From Maribellus sp. CM-23 (lineage in GTDB: Bacteria; Bacteroidota; Bacteroidia; Bacteroidales; Prolixibacteraceae): 64,000 nt of DNA. The stretch covers positions 1,341,446 through 1,405,445 of the forward strand of contig NZ_JADWYJ010000001.1 in NCBI RefSeq assembly GCF_021354595.1, given 5' to 3'. Shown here piece by piece: positions 34,766 through 42,876 of the stretch (position 1 is its first letter; every line of letters starts with the position of its first letter). The notes under the pieces were generated by a model. The model did not search any database. It was not told where the DNA came from and was given only the letters and a program-made list of their open reading frames with translations. The position numbers were made by a program, and so were the translations under genes.

Positions 34766-36064
34766 ATGAGACTTTACAAGATTTCAATAATTCTTTTACT
34801 CGCAGGGCTGTTATTGAGCTCCTGTAGTTCGAAGCGTAAAGAACTTGCTGATCAAATACTTGCTGATCAAACAATGCAGGAAGTAGACAGCATGGCTCGC
34901 CAGCTGATGAAGAATGGGTTTTATGCCGGATCGGGCTACCAAATGGTCTGGTCGCGCGACTTAAACACCTTCATTGAACTATCCTGCGAGGAATACGATC
35001 AAGAAGTCATTCGTGAAAACCTGCTGATGTTTTTTCATTTTCAGCAGGCAAACGGGGAATTGCTGGATGGTTATGTTCCCCGCGAAGCTTTTACCTGGGG
35101 AGATCCAAATACTTACGAATCGGAAACAGCTCCCGGGCACATCGGTTTTAAGAATACGGTAGAAACGGATCAGGAAACTTCGCTGATTCAGGCTATTTAT
35201 AAATATGTGGCGAAGACGGGCGACAAGTCGATCCTTGCTGAAGAAGTGGCCGGTAGGCCTGTTTACGAGCGGTTGAAATGGTCGATCAATTACTTGTTGA
35301 ATGAGAGGTACGCTGCAAAATATGGCCTGATTACCGGTGCTACAACCTTTGATTGGGGAGATGTGCAGGTTGAGGGAGGTGCTGTGGTGGACGTGGATAG
35401 CCTGACTCATTGGAGCATTGATGTGTACGATAATGCGATGTTGTCCATTGCTTTGGGTAATCTGGCTGAATTAACGGATGATAACTCGGACAAACAGCGC
35501 TGGAAAACGATGCAGGAAGATTTGCTGGTGAATATTCGCAAGTACTTGTGGGATACTGAAAACAGCAAATTCATTCCACATATTTACCTGGATGGTTCTC
35601 CTTTCCCGAACGACTTCAACGAAAATGAAATTCATTATCATGGGGGAACAGCAGTTGCCATTGAAGCAGGCGTTTTAACCAAAGATGAAATTGCTGCAGT
35701 CCTTAAGCATATGGAGAAAAATGTAGAGCAATCAGGGGCTCCGTCGATCGGCTTAACGCTTTACCCGACTTATCCAAGCGATGTTTTGGGCAAGAATGTA
35801 TCTGCTCCCTATGAATATCAGAATGGTGGTGATTGGACTTGGTTTGGCGGACGAATGATCCAACAGCTTATTGTGAATGACATGGTCGACGAAGCGTACC
35901 AATTGGTACAACCCATGATGAACCGTGTCATTAAAAACAAAGGGTTTTACGAGTGGTATAAAATCGATGGAACTCCGGCAGGTTCTGGCGATTTCAAAGG
36001 ATCTGCCGGAGTACTTGGAAAATCAATTGAACTATTTAACCAATGGGCAAAAGAAAACAAATAA
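34766..36064 (+). CDS. Six-hairpin (alpha/alpha)6 glycosidase-like lipoprotein B
   Basis: A 432-residue paralogue of the protein at 31408-32697. Shared motifs are VWSRDLNTFIEL, NTVETDQETSLIQAIYKYV, YGLITGATTFDWGDVQ, YDNAML, FIPHIYLDGSPFP, YHGGTAVAIEAG and NGGDWTWFGGRMIQQLI. The lipobox is LSSC (Cys20) followed by SSKRK, consistent with periplasmic retention. ATG at 34766 is chosen because it gives a clean lipoprotein signal; the frame is open back to a GTG at 34625 but that stretch is spacer-like. The 3' end overlaps the next GH92 gene by 22 bp, so the two are translationally linked. The GH family cannot be assigned by eye. Confidence 0.75.
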   Translation: MRLYKISIILLLAGLLLSSCSSKRKELADQILADQTMQEVDSMARQLMKNGFYAGSGYQMVWSRDLNTFIELSCEEYDQEVIRENLLMFFHFQQANGELLDGYVPREAFTWGDPNTYESETAPGHIGFKNTVETDQETSLIQAIYKYVAKTGDKSILAEEVAGRPVYERLKWSINYLLNERYAAKYGLITGATTFDWGDVQVEGGAVVDVDSLTHWSIDVYDNAMLSIALGNLAELTDDNSDKQRWKTMQEDLLVNIRKYLWDTENSKFIPHIYLDGSPFPNDFNENEIHYHGGTAVAIEAGVLTKDEIAAVLKHMEKNVEQSGAPSIGLTLYPTYPSDVLGKNVSAPYEYQNGGDWTWFGGRMIQQLIVNDMVDEAYQLVQPMMNRVIKNKGFYEWYKIDGTPAGSGDFKGSAGVLGKSIELFNQWAKENK

Positions 36065-39000
36065 AACAAAGCTTAAACTACCTGCTTTTACTGTGCTGTT
36101 TGGCAGGAACGAAAGCTTATGCCAAAGATCAAAACGTGATTTGGCAAATCGGTGAAAACAACAATAGTTGTGCGAAATTTGCATTGGCCCCCAAGGGCTA
36201 TCCTGATTACATTGCGAATGACTTTGGCTGGGAAGACAAATATTTCCTGATCGGGACATCAAACGATCAAAAAGACTGGCCATACATCATTCCCGGAACA
36301 AGTGATACCTGGGGAGGAACCTGGGGAACATCCGGGTGGCGCTCAAGTACCCTGACCATTCTGTTTGGGCTGGATCAATTGCCTCGCTCCAATGATTGGA
36401 AATTGGTGGTTGATCTTTTGGATTGCAATCCGGATGATTTGCCACTGTTCAAAGTGACGGTTAACGGAAAATCATGGAAGTACCGAATTCCGGCAATCAA
36501 CCCGGCGAGTTCAATCGAAAGCGCCCCAGACAAGTCTTTGGAATATCTGATCGAAATTCCCCTTCTCAAAGGCTTAATTGCAAGCGGGGGAAATGAAATT
36601 GCTCTAACTGTCCTTGAAGGATCCTGGCTTCGTTTTGATCAAATCAAACTTGAAGGACCTAAGGGAGTGGAACTGACACAAAACAAGCAGGCCTTTTTGC
36701 GAAAAGTGGAACCTGCCGATTATGAAATAGAGCATTACGGGAACAAGATGCAACCACTATTGATTGATGTTGAGCATCTGTCCGGAACACCGGATATGAC
36801 CGTGATTCTGGATAACGAAGAAGTTTTTGCATCAACTTTGGAAGAAGGACGGTATGTATTTGAAGTGCCAATGCCGGCGGTTCAGCAAGCGCAAAAGAGC
36901 AGCTACGAAATTTGGCTTGATGGTGAAAAGCTTCAGGCGGGGAAAGTAATAAGGCAGCCGCAGGAGTTAACTTCACCAGCAGGCTATGTGGATACCAAAA
37001 TTGGCACTGGCCATTCTCGGTGGATGATTGCTCCGGGCCCCTGGATGCCATTCAGCATGGTGAAATTAAGCCCCGACAACCAGAACGATGGTTGGCAGTC
37101 TGGTTATGAACCAACCTTTGAGTCGGTGGCTTGCTTCTCGCACATTCACGAGTGGACCATGGCCGGATTGGGAACCATGCCCACCAATGGCGCACTTCAA
37201 ACAGAAGTTGGCGATGAAAAAGATGTGGATGGTGGTTACCGTTCGCGAATCGATAAATCAACAGAACAGGCACCTTTGGGCTACTACAAAGTGCATTTAA
37301 CCGATTATGACATTCAAGCAGAATTGACTGCAACTACCCGTTGTGGTTTTCAGCGCTATACTTTTCCGAAAGGTCGCGATGGATCGCGCGTTTTGATGGA
37401 TTTGGTGATTCCTTCGGAATACCGGTATGACCTGCTTGAAGCTTCGGTAAAACAAACTGGCGAGAATACAATTGAAGGCTTTAGTCATCAGCTTTCGCCA
37501 AATACCTGGAGTGGTGGAATCTCGCAGGAGTACACCATTTACTTTGTTGTGGAGTTTGACCAGCCGATAGCCGGATTTAGCACCTGGACCGAAAATGGCG
37601 TGGAAGAAGGAGCTGCAAGCTTAAATGTTCAGGTAGCAAAAGATGCCGGAGTTATTGTTGATTTCGATACTCAAAAAAGGAATGTAATTCAGCTTCGTAC
37701 AGGAATTTCTTATGTGAGCCTTGAAAATGCAAGAGAGAATCTTCAAACTGAAGTCATTGATCCTTTCGGCTGGGACTTTGAGGCGGTTCGAAAAAATAAT
37801 GTTGATACCTGGAATGACCTTTTTAGTCGTGTGAAAGTGGGCAGCAACGACAAGCATGAAAAAACACGTTTTTACACCAACATGTATCGTGCTTTGTGCA
37901 GCCGCAATACTTTTAGCGATGTGAATGGCGAGTGGCGGGATGCCGGGGAAGAAATCCGAAAAATGGAAGATCCGTCGTCTCCGGCTTTGGGCTGCGATGC
38001 TTTTTGGAATACCTTCTGGAACCTGAATCAGTTTTGGAATCTGGTAACGCCGGAATGGAGCAACCGCTGGGTAAAATCGCAGTTGGCCATGTATGATGCC
38101 AACGGTTGGCTGGCCAAGGGACCGGCCGGAATGGAATATATTCCGGTGATGGTGGCCGAGCATGAGATTCCGCTGATTGTTGGTGCTTACCAAATGGGGA
38201 TTCGCGATTACGATGTGGAAAAGGCTTTCGAGGCCGTGAAAAAGATGCAAACAACCCCTGCGCAGGAAGTCGGAGGAGGTTTTGCAGGTAATCGCGACTT
38301 GGTTACTTATTTGGAGCATGGTTATGTACCCTATGACCAAGGGCGTTTTTCCAATTCGCTGGAGTATGCTTTTGACGATTGGACAGTTGGGCAGTTTGCA
38401 AAAGCTTTAGGCAAGCAAGACGATTATCAAACATTCTCAAAACGCGGAGCTTACTGGCAAAATGTGATCGATACAGAAACCGGCTTTGCCCGGATGAAAG
38501 ATGCTAAAGGGGAGTGGTTTCCCGATTTTGATCCGTACAAGTCTGGGGCGAATCACCACTATGTGGAAGGAAATGCCTGGCAGTTAACCTATTTCGTACC
38601 GCAGGATGTGCCGGCATTAACAGAAGCCATTGGGAAAGACCGTTTTATAGAACGGCTGGATTGGGGATTTACTGAAAGCTATAAAACACGTTTCAATGGC
38701 TTAAACGACCAATACTGGAACTACCCGGTTATGCAGGGAAATCAGCAGTCGATGCACTTTGCCTTTCTTTTTAACTGGGTGCAGCAGCCTTGGTTAACCC
38801 AAAAGTGGAGCCGCTCCATTTTGGACCGCTACTATGGTTATGGCATTTCCAATGCGTATTTGGGTGATGAGGATCAAGGGCAAATGAGTGCATGGTTTAT
38901 CATGGTATCCATTGGTCTGTTCCAAATGGATGGTGGTTGCCGGGTTGATCCGGTTTATGAAATTGGAAGCCCCTTGTTTGAAAAAGTAGAAATTGATTTG

Positions 39001-39195
39001 GGAGAACGCTTTGGACGTGGGGAGAAATTTACGATTGAAGCCAAGAATGCTTCCCGCCGGAATAGATATGTCCAATCGGCTAAGTTGAACGGTAAGGAAT
39101 TGAACGATTTTAAGTTTCCGGCCAGCGAATTGTTAAAGGGCGGAAAACTTGAACTGGAAATGGGACCACACCCCAATAAGAATTGGGGAAAATAA
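36043..39195 (+). CDS. GH92 alpha-mannosidase with added N-terminal carbohydrate-binding-like domain
   Basis: A 1050-residue GH92 protein, about 300 residues longer than usual. After a signal peptide (ending near KAYA) residues about 30-220 begin VIWQIGENNNSCAKFAL and contain a jelly-roll-like region (WKLVVDLLDCNPDDLPLFKVTVNG, LRFDQIKLEGP), reminiscent of the third domain of PL4 rhamnogalacturonan lyases. A linker domain follows, and GH92 proper runs from about 310 (GYVDTKIGTGHSRWM) to the end, with EGNAWQLTY (about 842; acid Glu), NQQSMHFAFLFNW and GDEDQGQMSAWF (about 940; base Asp pair). It overlaps the previous gene by 22 bp. The extra domain may target the enzyme to glycan. The linkage cleaved is unknown. 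Confidence 0.92.
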   Translation: MGKRKQIKQSLNYLLLLCCLAGTKAYAKDQNVIWQIGENNNSCAKFALAPKGYPDYIANDFGWEDKYFLIGTSNDQKDWPYIIPGTSDTWGGTWGTSGWRSSTLTILFGLDQLPRSNDWKLVVDLLDCNPDDLPLFKVTVNGKSWKYRIPAINPASSIESAPDKSLEYLIEIPLLKGLIASGGNEIALTVLEGSWLRFDQIKLEGPKGVELTQNKQAFLRKVEPADYEIEHYGNKMQPLLIDVEHLSGTPDMTVILDNEEVFASTLEEGRYVFEVPMPAVQQAQKSSYEIWLDGEKLQAGKVIRQPQELTSPAGYVDTKIGTGHSRWMIAPGPWMPFSMVKLSPDNQNDGWQSGYEPTFESVACFSHIHEWTMAGLGTMPTNGALQTEVGDEKDVDGGYRSRIDKSTEQAPLGYYKVHLTDYDIQAELTATTRCGFQRYTFPKGRDGSRVLMDLVIPSEYRYDLLEASVKQTGENTIEGFSHQLSPNTWSGGISQEYTIYFVVEFDQPIAGFSTWTENGVEEGAASLNVQVAKDAGVIVDFDTQKRNVIQLRTGISYVSLENARENLQTEVIDPFGWDFEAVRKNNVDTWNDLFSRVKVGSNDKHEKTRFYTNMYRALCSRNTFSDVNGEWRDAGEEIRKMEDPSSPALGCDAFWNTFWNLNQFWNLVTPEWSNRWVKSQLAMYDANGWLAKGPAGMEYIPVMVAEHEIPLIVGAYQMGIRDYDVEKAFEAVKKMQTTPAQEVGGGFAGNRDLVTYLEHGYVPYDQGRFSNSLEYAFDDWTVGQFAKALGKQDDYQTFSKRGAYWQNVIDTETGFARMKDAKGEWFPDFDPYKSGANHHYVEGNAWQLTYFVPQDVPALTEAIGKDRFIERLDWGFTESYKTRFNGLNDQYWNYPVMQGNQQSMHFAFLFNWVQQPWLTQKWSRSILDRYYGYGISNAYLGDEDQGQMSAWFIMVSIGLFQMDGGCRVDPVYEIGSPLFEKVEIDLGERFGRGEKFTIEAKNASRRNRYVQSAKLNGKELNDFKFPASELLKGGKLELEMGPHPNKNWGK

Positions 39196-39251
39196 TTCAA
39201 TTTTTGTAGCTTGTGAACGGAAATATAACTTGAACCAATAAACAAAAACAA

Positions 39252-40301
39252 ATGATCAAAAAAAGTTTTTTCTCATTCATCGTGTGTGTGTTTATCAGTC
39301 AGCTGACTTTGGTGGCACAAACCGACTATTTAAATGAATCCACCGCAGACTACCAGGCTAGAATGAAGTGGTTTACGGATGCCAAATACGGCATGTTTAT
39401 CCACTTTGGGCTGTACAGCCAGTTAGGTGGTGTTTGGGATGGAAAAGAGGTGGACGGTTACGCCGAATGGATCCAGTCGAAGGCCGACATTCCTGCGCAG
39501 GAATACGCAGTACTGATCTCCACCTTCAACCCAAAAGATTTCAATGCCGATTTTATTGCTGAAACCGCCCAAAAAGCGGGGATGAAATACATTGTGATCA
39601 CGACAAAGCACCACGAAGGATTTTGCCTGTGGGACAGCCAGTATACCAACTTCGATGTGGCCAGCACTCCTTTTGCAGGGCGTGATATTTTGGCTGAATT
39701 AAGTGCAGCCTGTAAAAAATACGGGCTGAAATTCGGGACCTATTACAGCATTATCGACTGGCATCATACTTCGCAGGAACGAAACATTGACGGCAAGGAT
39801 GGTTCGCGCTGGGGGAACATTCGGATGAAGTCGGGGAAAAAGCCGGAATACATCGCCTACATGAAAAACCAGGTGAAAGAGCTCATTGAAAATTACGACA
39901 CCGACATGCTTTGGTTTGACGGCGACTGGGTTTACTGGTGGGACATGACATCCGGAGAAGACCTGTACCAGTATATCCGTGAATTAAAACCGGAGATCCT
40001 GATCAACAACCGCGTGGCTAAACGCAGCCTCTTCAAAAAAGATTTTGGAACACCGGAACAGGAACATCCCGGACAGGCACTCGGACACGAATGGGAAGCC
40101 TGCTATACCATGAACCACTCGTGGGGTTACAAAGCCAGTGACACCGACTGGAAAGATGCCGAAACGGTTTACAACAAGCTAAAAGATATCAACTCAAAAG
40201 GAGGCAACCTTTTGCTGAATATTGGCCCCGATGGAAATGGAAATGTTCCTGAAGAGTCGGTAAAAATACTTTTGGAAGTTGGCAAGATGCTTAACAAATA
40301 G
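39252..40301 (+). CDS. GH29 alpha-L-fucosidase, secreted
   Basis: A 349-residue retaining fucosidase. A signal peptide ends at LVAQ, followed by the family opening MKWFTDAKYGMFIHFGLYS, then TTKHHEGFCLWDS and the nucleophile Asp223 in DMLWFDGDW. It ends near GGNLLLNIGPDGNG plus a short helix, so the C-terminal beta-sandwich of longer GH29 enzymes is absent. In this PUL it could remove core or antennal fucose from N-glycans. It follows the third GH92 by 56 bp on the same strand. Its codon use (more CTG and CTC for Leu) looks like that of flanking chromosomal genes rather than the preceding catabolic genes. It is followed by a terminator. Confidence 0.92.
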   Translation: MIKKSFFSFIVCVFISQLTLVAQTDYLNESTADYQARMKWFTDAKYGMFIHFGLYSQLGGVWDGKEVDGYAEWIQSKADIPAQEYAVLISTFNPKDFNADFIAETAQKAGMKYIVITTKHHEGFCLWDSQYTNFDVASTPFAGRDILAELSAACKKYGLKFGTYYSIIDWHHTSQERNIDGKDGSRWGNIRMKSGKKPEYIAYMKNQVKELIENYDTDMLWFDGDWVYWWDMTSGEDLYQYIRELKPEILINNRVAKRSLFKKDFGTPEQEHPGQALGHEWEACYTMNHSWGYKASDTDWKDAETVYNKLKDINSKGGNLLLNIGPDGNGNVPEESVKILLEVGKMLNK

Positions 40302-40311
40302 TACACAATAA

Positions 40312-40338
40312 AGAAGCGGTGATGCTCTCACCGCTTCT
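40312..40338 (+). terminator. Terminator after GH29, end of the PUL
   Basis: An 11-bp stem (AGAAGCGGTGA and its complement) with a 5-base loop, 11 bp after the GH29 stop codon. Confidence 0.8.
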
Positions 40339-40542
40339 CCCTGAAAGACAAACAACTAATGACCTCTCAAACTTTGTCTTAAATGTTTTCAATCAACCAC
40401 TTAAGTTCGTATTCCTACTGCAAAGTTGTAGTTGGGCTTACGAACAAAGCTGATTGTTTGTTACGGGCTGATTCTATTTTAACACATTTTAAGCGCTCTT
40501 TCCTCACCCGGGCGGCGAGAAGATTTATCTCCCCTCCTAATC

Positions 40543-40560
40543 ATCCGTCAGTTGGCAGAT
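40543..40560. repeat. Palindromic repeat, third copy
   Basis: ATCCGTCAGTTGGCAGAT, an imperfect palindrome closely matching the element at 21751-21768. It is flanked on both sides by ATCTCCCCT, a direct repeat that may belong to the element. Confidence 0.45.
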
Positions 40561-40617
40561 GACATCTCCCCTGAATTTTAAAAAAGTATAGATAAAAAGC
40601 CCCGTCAAATTATTGGA

Positions 40618-41529
40618 TTAAAGTGTTGCAAAAACTTTTTCCAGCAGTTTTTTAGTAGCAATTACACCGTCTCTTTCCGAAAGTTCAGAACCTTCGAACT
40701 CAACGCCTACAAAACCTTTGTAACCTGCATCATCAACTATTTTCATCAGGCGGTAGTAATCCATGTTGGCCTCGTCTCCTTCGGCATTAAACACATTCGA
40801 CTTGGCACTCACACCTTTGGCATACGGCATCAACTGCTCCATTCCCTTGTAACGGTCGTAGCTTTCGCCGGTGTTCCAATCGAGGGTAAAATTCCCAAAA
40901 TCGGGTAAGGTCCCTACCCTTTTGTGATCCACCATTTTCATTACACCCGACAACCAGTCTCCGTTACTGGATAATCCGCCGTGGTTTTCAACAATCACAT
41001 TTATTTTTTTCGTATCGCCGTACTCGCAAAGCATGTGCAACCCGTCAGCAGCCAGTTTTTGCTGTTCTTCGAATGTTCCCCGGCTACCGGCATTCACCCG
41101 TATGGCATGGCATCCTAAAAACGCTGCGGCATCGATCCATTTCTTGTGGTTCTCAACGGTTTTCTCCCGCTCGCTTTTCTCCGGATGGCCAACCATTCCT
41201 TCACCATCACACATGATAAGCACATTGCTTACACCTTCATTTTTAGTGATCTTCTTTAACTCTGCCAGGTATTTCTCGTCTTTTGCTTTGTCTTTGAAAA
41301 ACTGATTGACATACTCTACGCCTTCCATTCCTAACTCCCGGGTTACCCTTGGGAAGTCAAGATTACTCATTTCGCCGGCAAAAATAGCCTTGTGAAATGA
41401 CCACTCAGCCAAAGATATCCGGTAACGTGATTTTGCCCCCAGCACACTTGCCATAGCAGGAGTAGCAAGTACTGTAGCACCTACAAAAGCAGCAGAGGTG
41501 CGAATAAAATTTCTACGATTAATATGCAT
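40618..41529 (-). CDS. Tat-exported sugar-phosphate isomerase/epimerase-like TIM-barrel protein
   Basis: A 303-residue member of the xylose-isomerase-like TIM-barrel (AP_endonuc_2) group. The N-terminus NRRNFIRTSAAFVGATVLATPAMA is a twin-arginine signal, so it folds in the cytoplasm before export to the periplasm. Barrel motifs include MEGVEYVNQFF, IRVNAGSRGTFEEQ, VIVENHGGLSSNGDW, VGTLPDFGNFTLDW and FVGVEFEGSELSERDG; the Glu and Asp residues in these are candidate metal ligands. Periplasmic members of this group in Bacteroidota act on keto-sugars or 3-keto-glycosides, but the substrate here is unknown. It converges on the PUL and is not obviously part of it. Confidence 0.85.
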   Translation of the reverse strand: MHINRRNFIRTSAAFVGATVLATPAMASVLGAKSRYRISLAEWSFHKAIFAGEMSNLDFPRVTRELGMEGVEYVNQFFKDKAKDEKYLAELKKITKNEGVSNVLIMCDGEGMVGHPEKSEREKTVENHKKWIDAAAFLGCHAIRVNAGSRGTFEEQQKLAADGLHMLCEYGDTKKINVIVENHGGLSSNGDWLSGVMKMVDHKRVGTLPDFGNFTLDWNTGESYDRYKGMEQLMPYAKGVSAKSNVFNAEGDEANMDYYRLMKIVDDAGYKGFVGVEFEGSELSERDGVIATKKLLEKVFATL

Positions 41530-41588
41530 AACTCTTTGATTAAATTAATAATTCATGTTTTACGAAGATATCCGAAAATGGAAATCTT

Positions 41589-42713
41589 TTATATTCTGAA
41601 AAAGATTTTCTTTTTATACAAATAATAGCACAAGCCCCACTCCAATGTAAGAATTGACAAGGAAGTAAGCAAGTTTACAACAAATTCGGGTGTGCTAAAC
41701 CAGTTCAAAACACCCTGTGTGAAAATGGCCACAAATCCGTTAAACCACTGGTGACCAACCGTATTAAAAAACATGTAGATAAAGATTGGATTCATCCCTA
41801 CAACTACAAACGGGAATATCCAGCCATTGTGTTTTCGGATATCCACCAGCCAGTAACTAAAGGCAAGGAACAATAAGGCCCATCCGCCCGAAGCCAACAC
41901 AAACGACGAGGTACTGATGCGTTTGATAATGGGTGTTATCGCTGTCCAATCGAGCAAATATCCGGATAACAAAAAGACTCCTCCCATCAAAGTAAGTAGT
42001 TTCAGTTTTGCCTTACTTGTTCTATCCGATCGCAACATTTGCCCGGCCACCACTCCCCAGATGGTATGCGCCGCTGTAGGAATACAGTTGATTGTCACCC
42101 AGCCGCCTCCGTTGTTGATCTTTCCCATCAAAACCATGTCCATCCAGCTTCCAAAATTATGATCCTTGACAAAGGGCTGATTGTATCCTTCAAGCGGAAA
42201 AGTGCGGTACAGAAGTTCGGTTAGCAGCAACAAAGCAATTGAAACCGCCACTTGAGTGGTCCATTTATAACGCATCAAAAAATAAGCGATCAAAATAGTA
42301 ACCGACAACTGTGAAAGTACATTCCACAACTCCCAAACCAGTTTGCGGCTGTAAACACAATGCAAGCCAACTCCCAAAGCCAGTAAAATTACCGACCGCT
42401 GTACGATGTGTTTGGTTATTTGACTTTTTGAAGCGCCGTGTTTCAATCGCTTTTCATACGAAAAAGGCATGGCCACTCCTACAATAAACATGAAAAACGG
42501 CTGGACCAAATCCCAGAAATGCAAGCCGTTCCACGAATGGTGATGAAACTGCCGGAAGAACGGCTCTAAAAATGTACCGGCCACAGGTTCGCGTACCAGT
42601 ACCGACCACAAGCCAGTACCTTCGGCAACCAGCAGAAACATTGTCAATCCGCGAAATAAATCAAGCGACAATAAACGTTCGGTCTGGAAAGATGAAACGG
42701 TCTTAGTTCCCAT
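41589..42713 (-). CDS. HGSNAT/DUF5009-like membrane acyltransferase
   Basis: A 374-residue integral membrane protein with about ten TM segments. It opens with RLLSLDLFRGLTMFLLVAEGTG, the signature of the heparan-alpha-glucosaminide N-acetyltransferase/DUF5009 family. HNGWIFPFVVVGMNPIFIYMFFNTVG is also typical. Family members are thought to acetylate amino sugars across membranes, possibly acetylating glucosamine released from glycans, but bacterial functions are mostly untested. The ATG at 42713 is chosen over 42770 because it places MGTKTVSSFQTERLLSLD at the start. It lies 59 bp upstream of the TIM-barrel gene in transcription order, so the two may be co-transcribed. Confidence 0.82.
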   Translation of the reverse strand: MGTKTVSSFQTERLLSLDLFRGLTMFLLVAEGTGLWSVLVREPVAGTFLEPFFRQFHHHSWNGLHFWDLVQPFFMFIVGVAMPFSYEKRLKHGASKSQITKHIVQRSVILLALGVGLHCVYSRKLVWELWNVLSQLSVTILIAYFLMRYKWTTQVAVSIALLLLTELLYRTFPLEGYNQPFVKDHNFGSWMDMVLMGKINNGGGWVTINCIPTAAHTIWGVVAGQMLRSDRTSKAKLKLLTLMGGVFLLSGYLLDWTAITPIIKRISTSSFVLASGGWALLFLAFSYWLVDIRKHNGWIFPFVVVGMNPIFIYMFFNTVGHQWFNGFVAIFTQGVLNWFSTPEFVVNLLTSLSILTLEWGLCYYLYKKKIFFRI

Positions 42714-42851
42714 TTTCAGGTTTTCGTTGGTAAGGAAGTAAAAATAGTAAATAAGAAGCAACAAAAACACAGGACTGCAAGCTTTCAGAATTTTCGTTCA
42801 AACACATCTGAAAAGCCTGTTTTTCAGGATGCGGAACACCCTGCAATAAAA

Positions 42852-42874
42852 AAGGAGAGAAAAACTCTCTCCTT
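42852..42874 (-). terminator. Terminator of the acyl-CoA ligase gene
   Basis: A 9-bp stem (AAGGAGAGA / TCTCTCCTT) followed on the minus strand by a T-run, starting three bases after the ligase stop codon. Confidence 0.82.
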
Positions 42875-42876
42875 AC

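Larger units (their letters stand above)
40302..40617. other. Intergenic region between convergent genes
   Basis: These 316 bp hold the terminator at 40312-40338 and a copy of the palindromic repeat at 40543-40560. No gene is seen. Confidence 0.65.

Noticed and set aside
31408..36064. GH125 alpha-1,6-mannosidase assignment for the two six-hairpin proteins
   Set aside because: The fold order is similar but the GH125 sequence blocks (such as WLRDS and the WEIDSLC region) are not matched; left unassigned.
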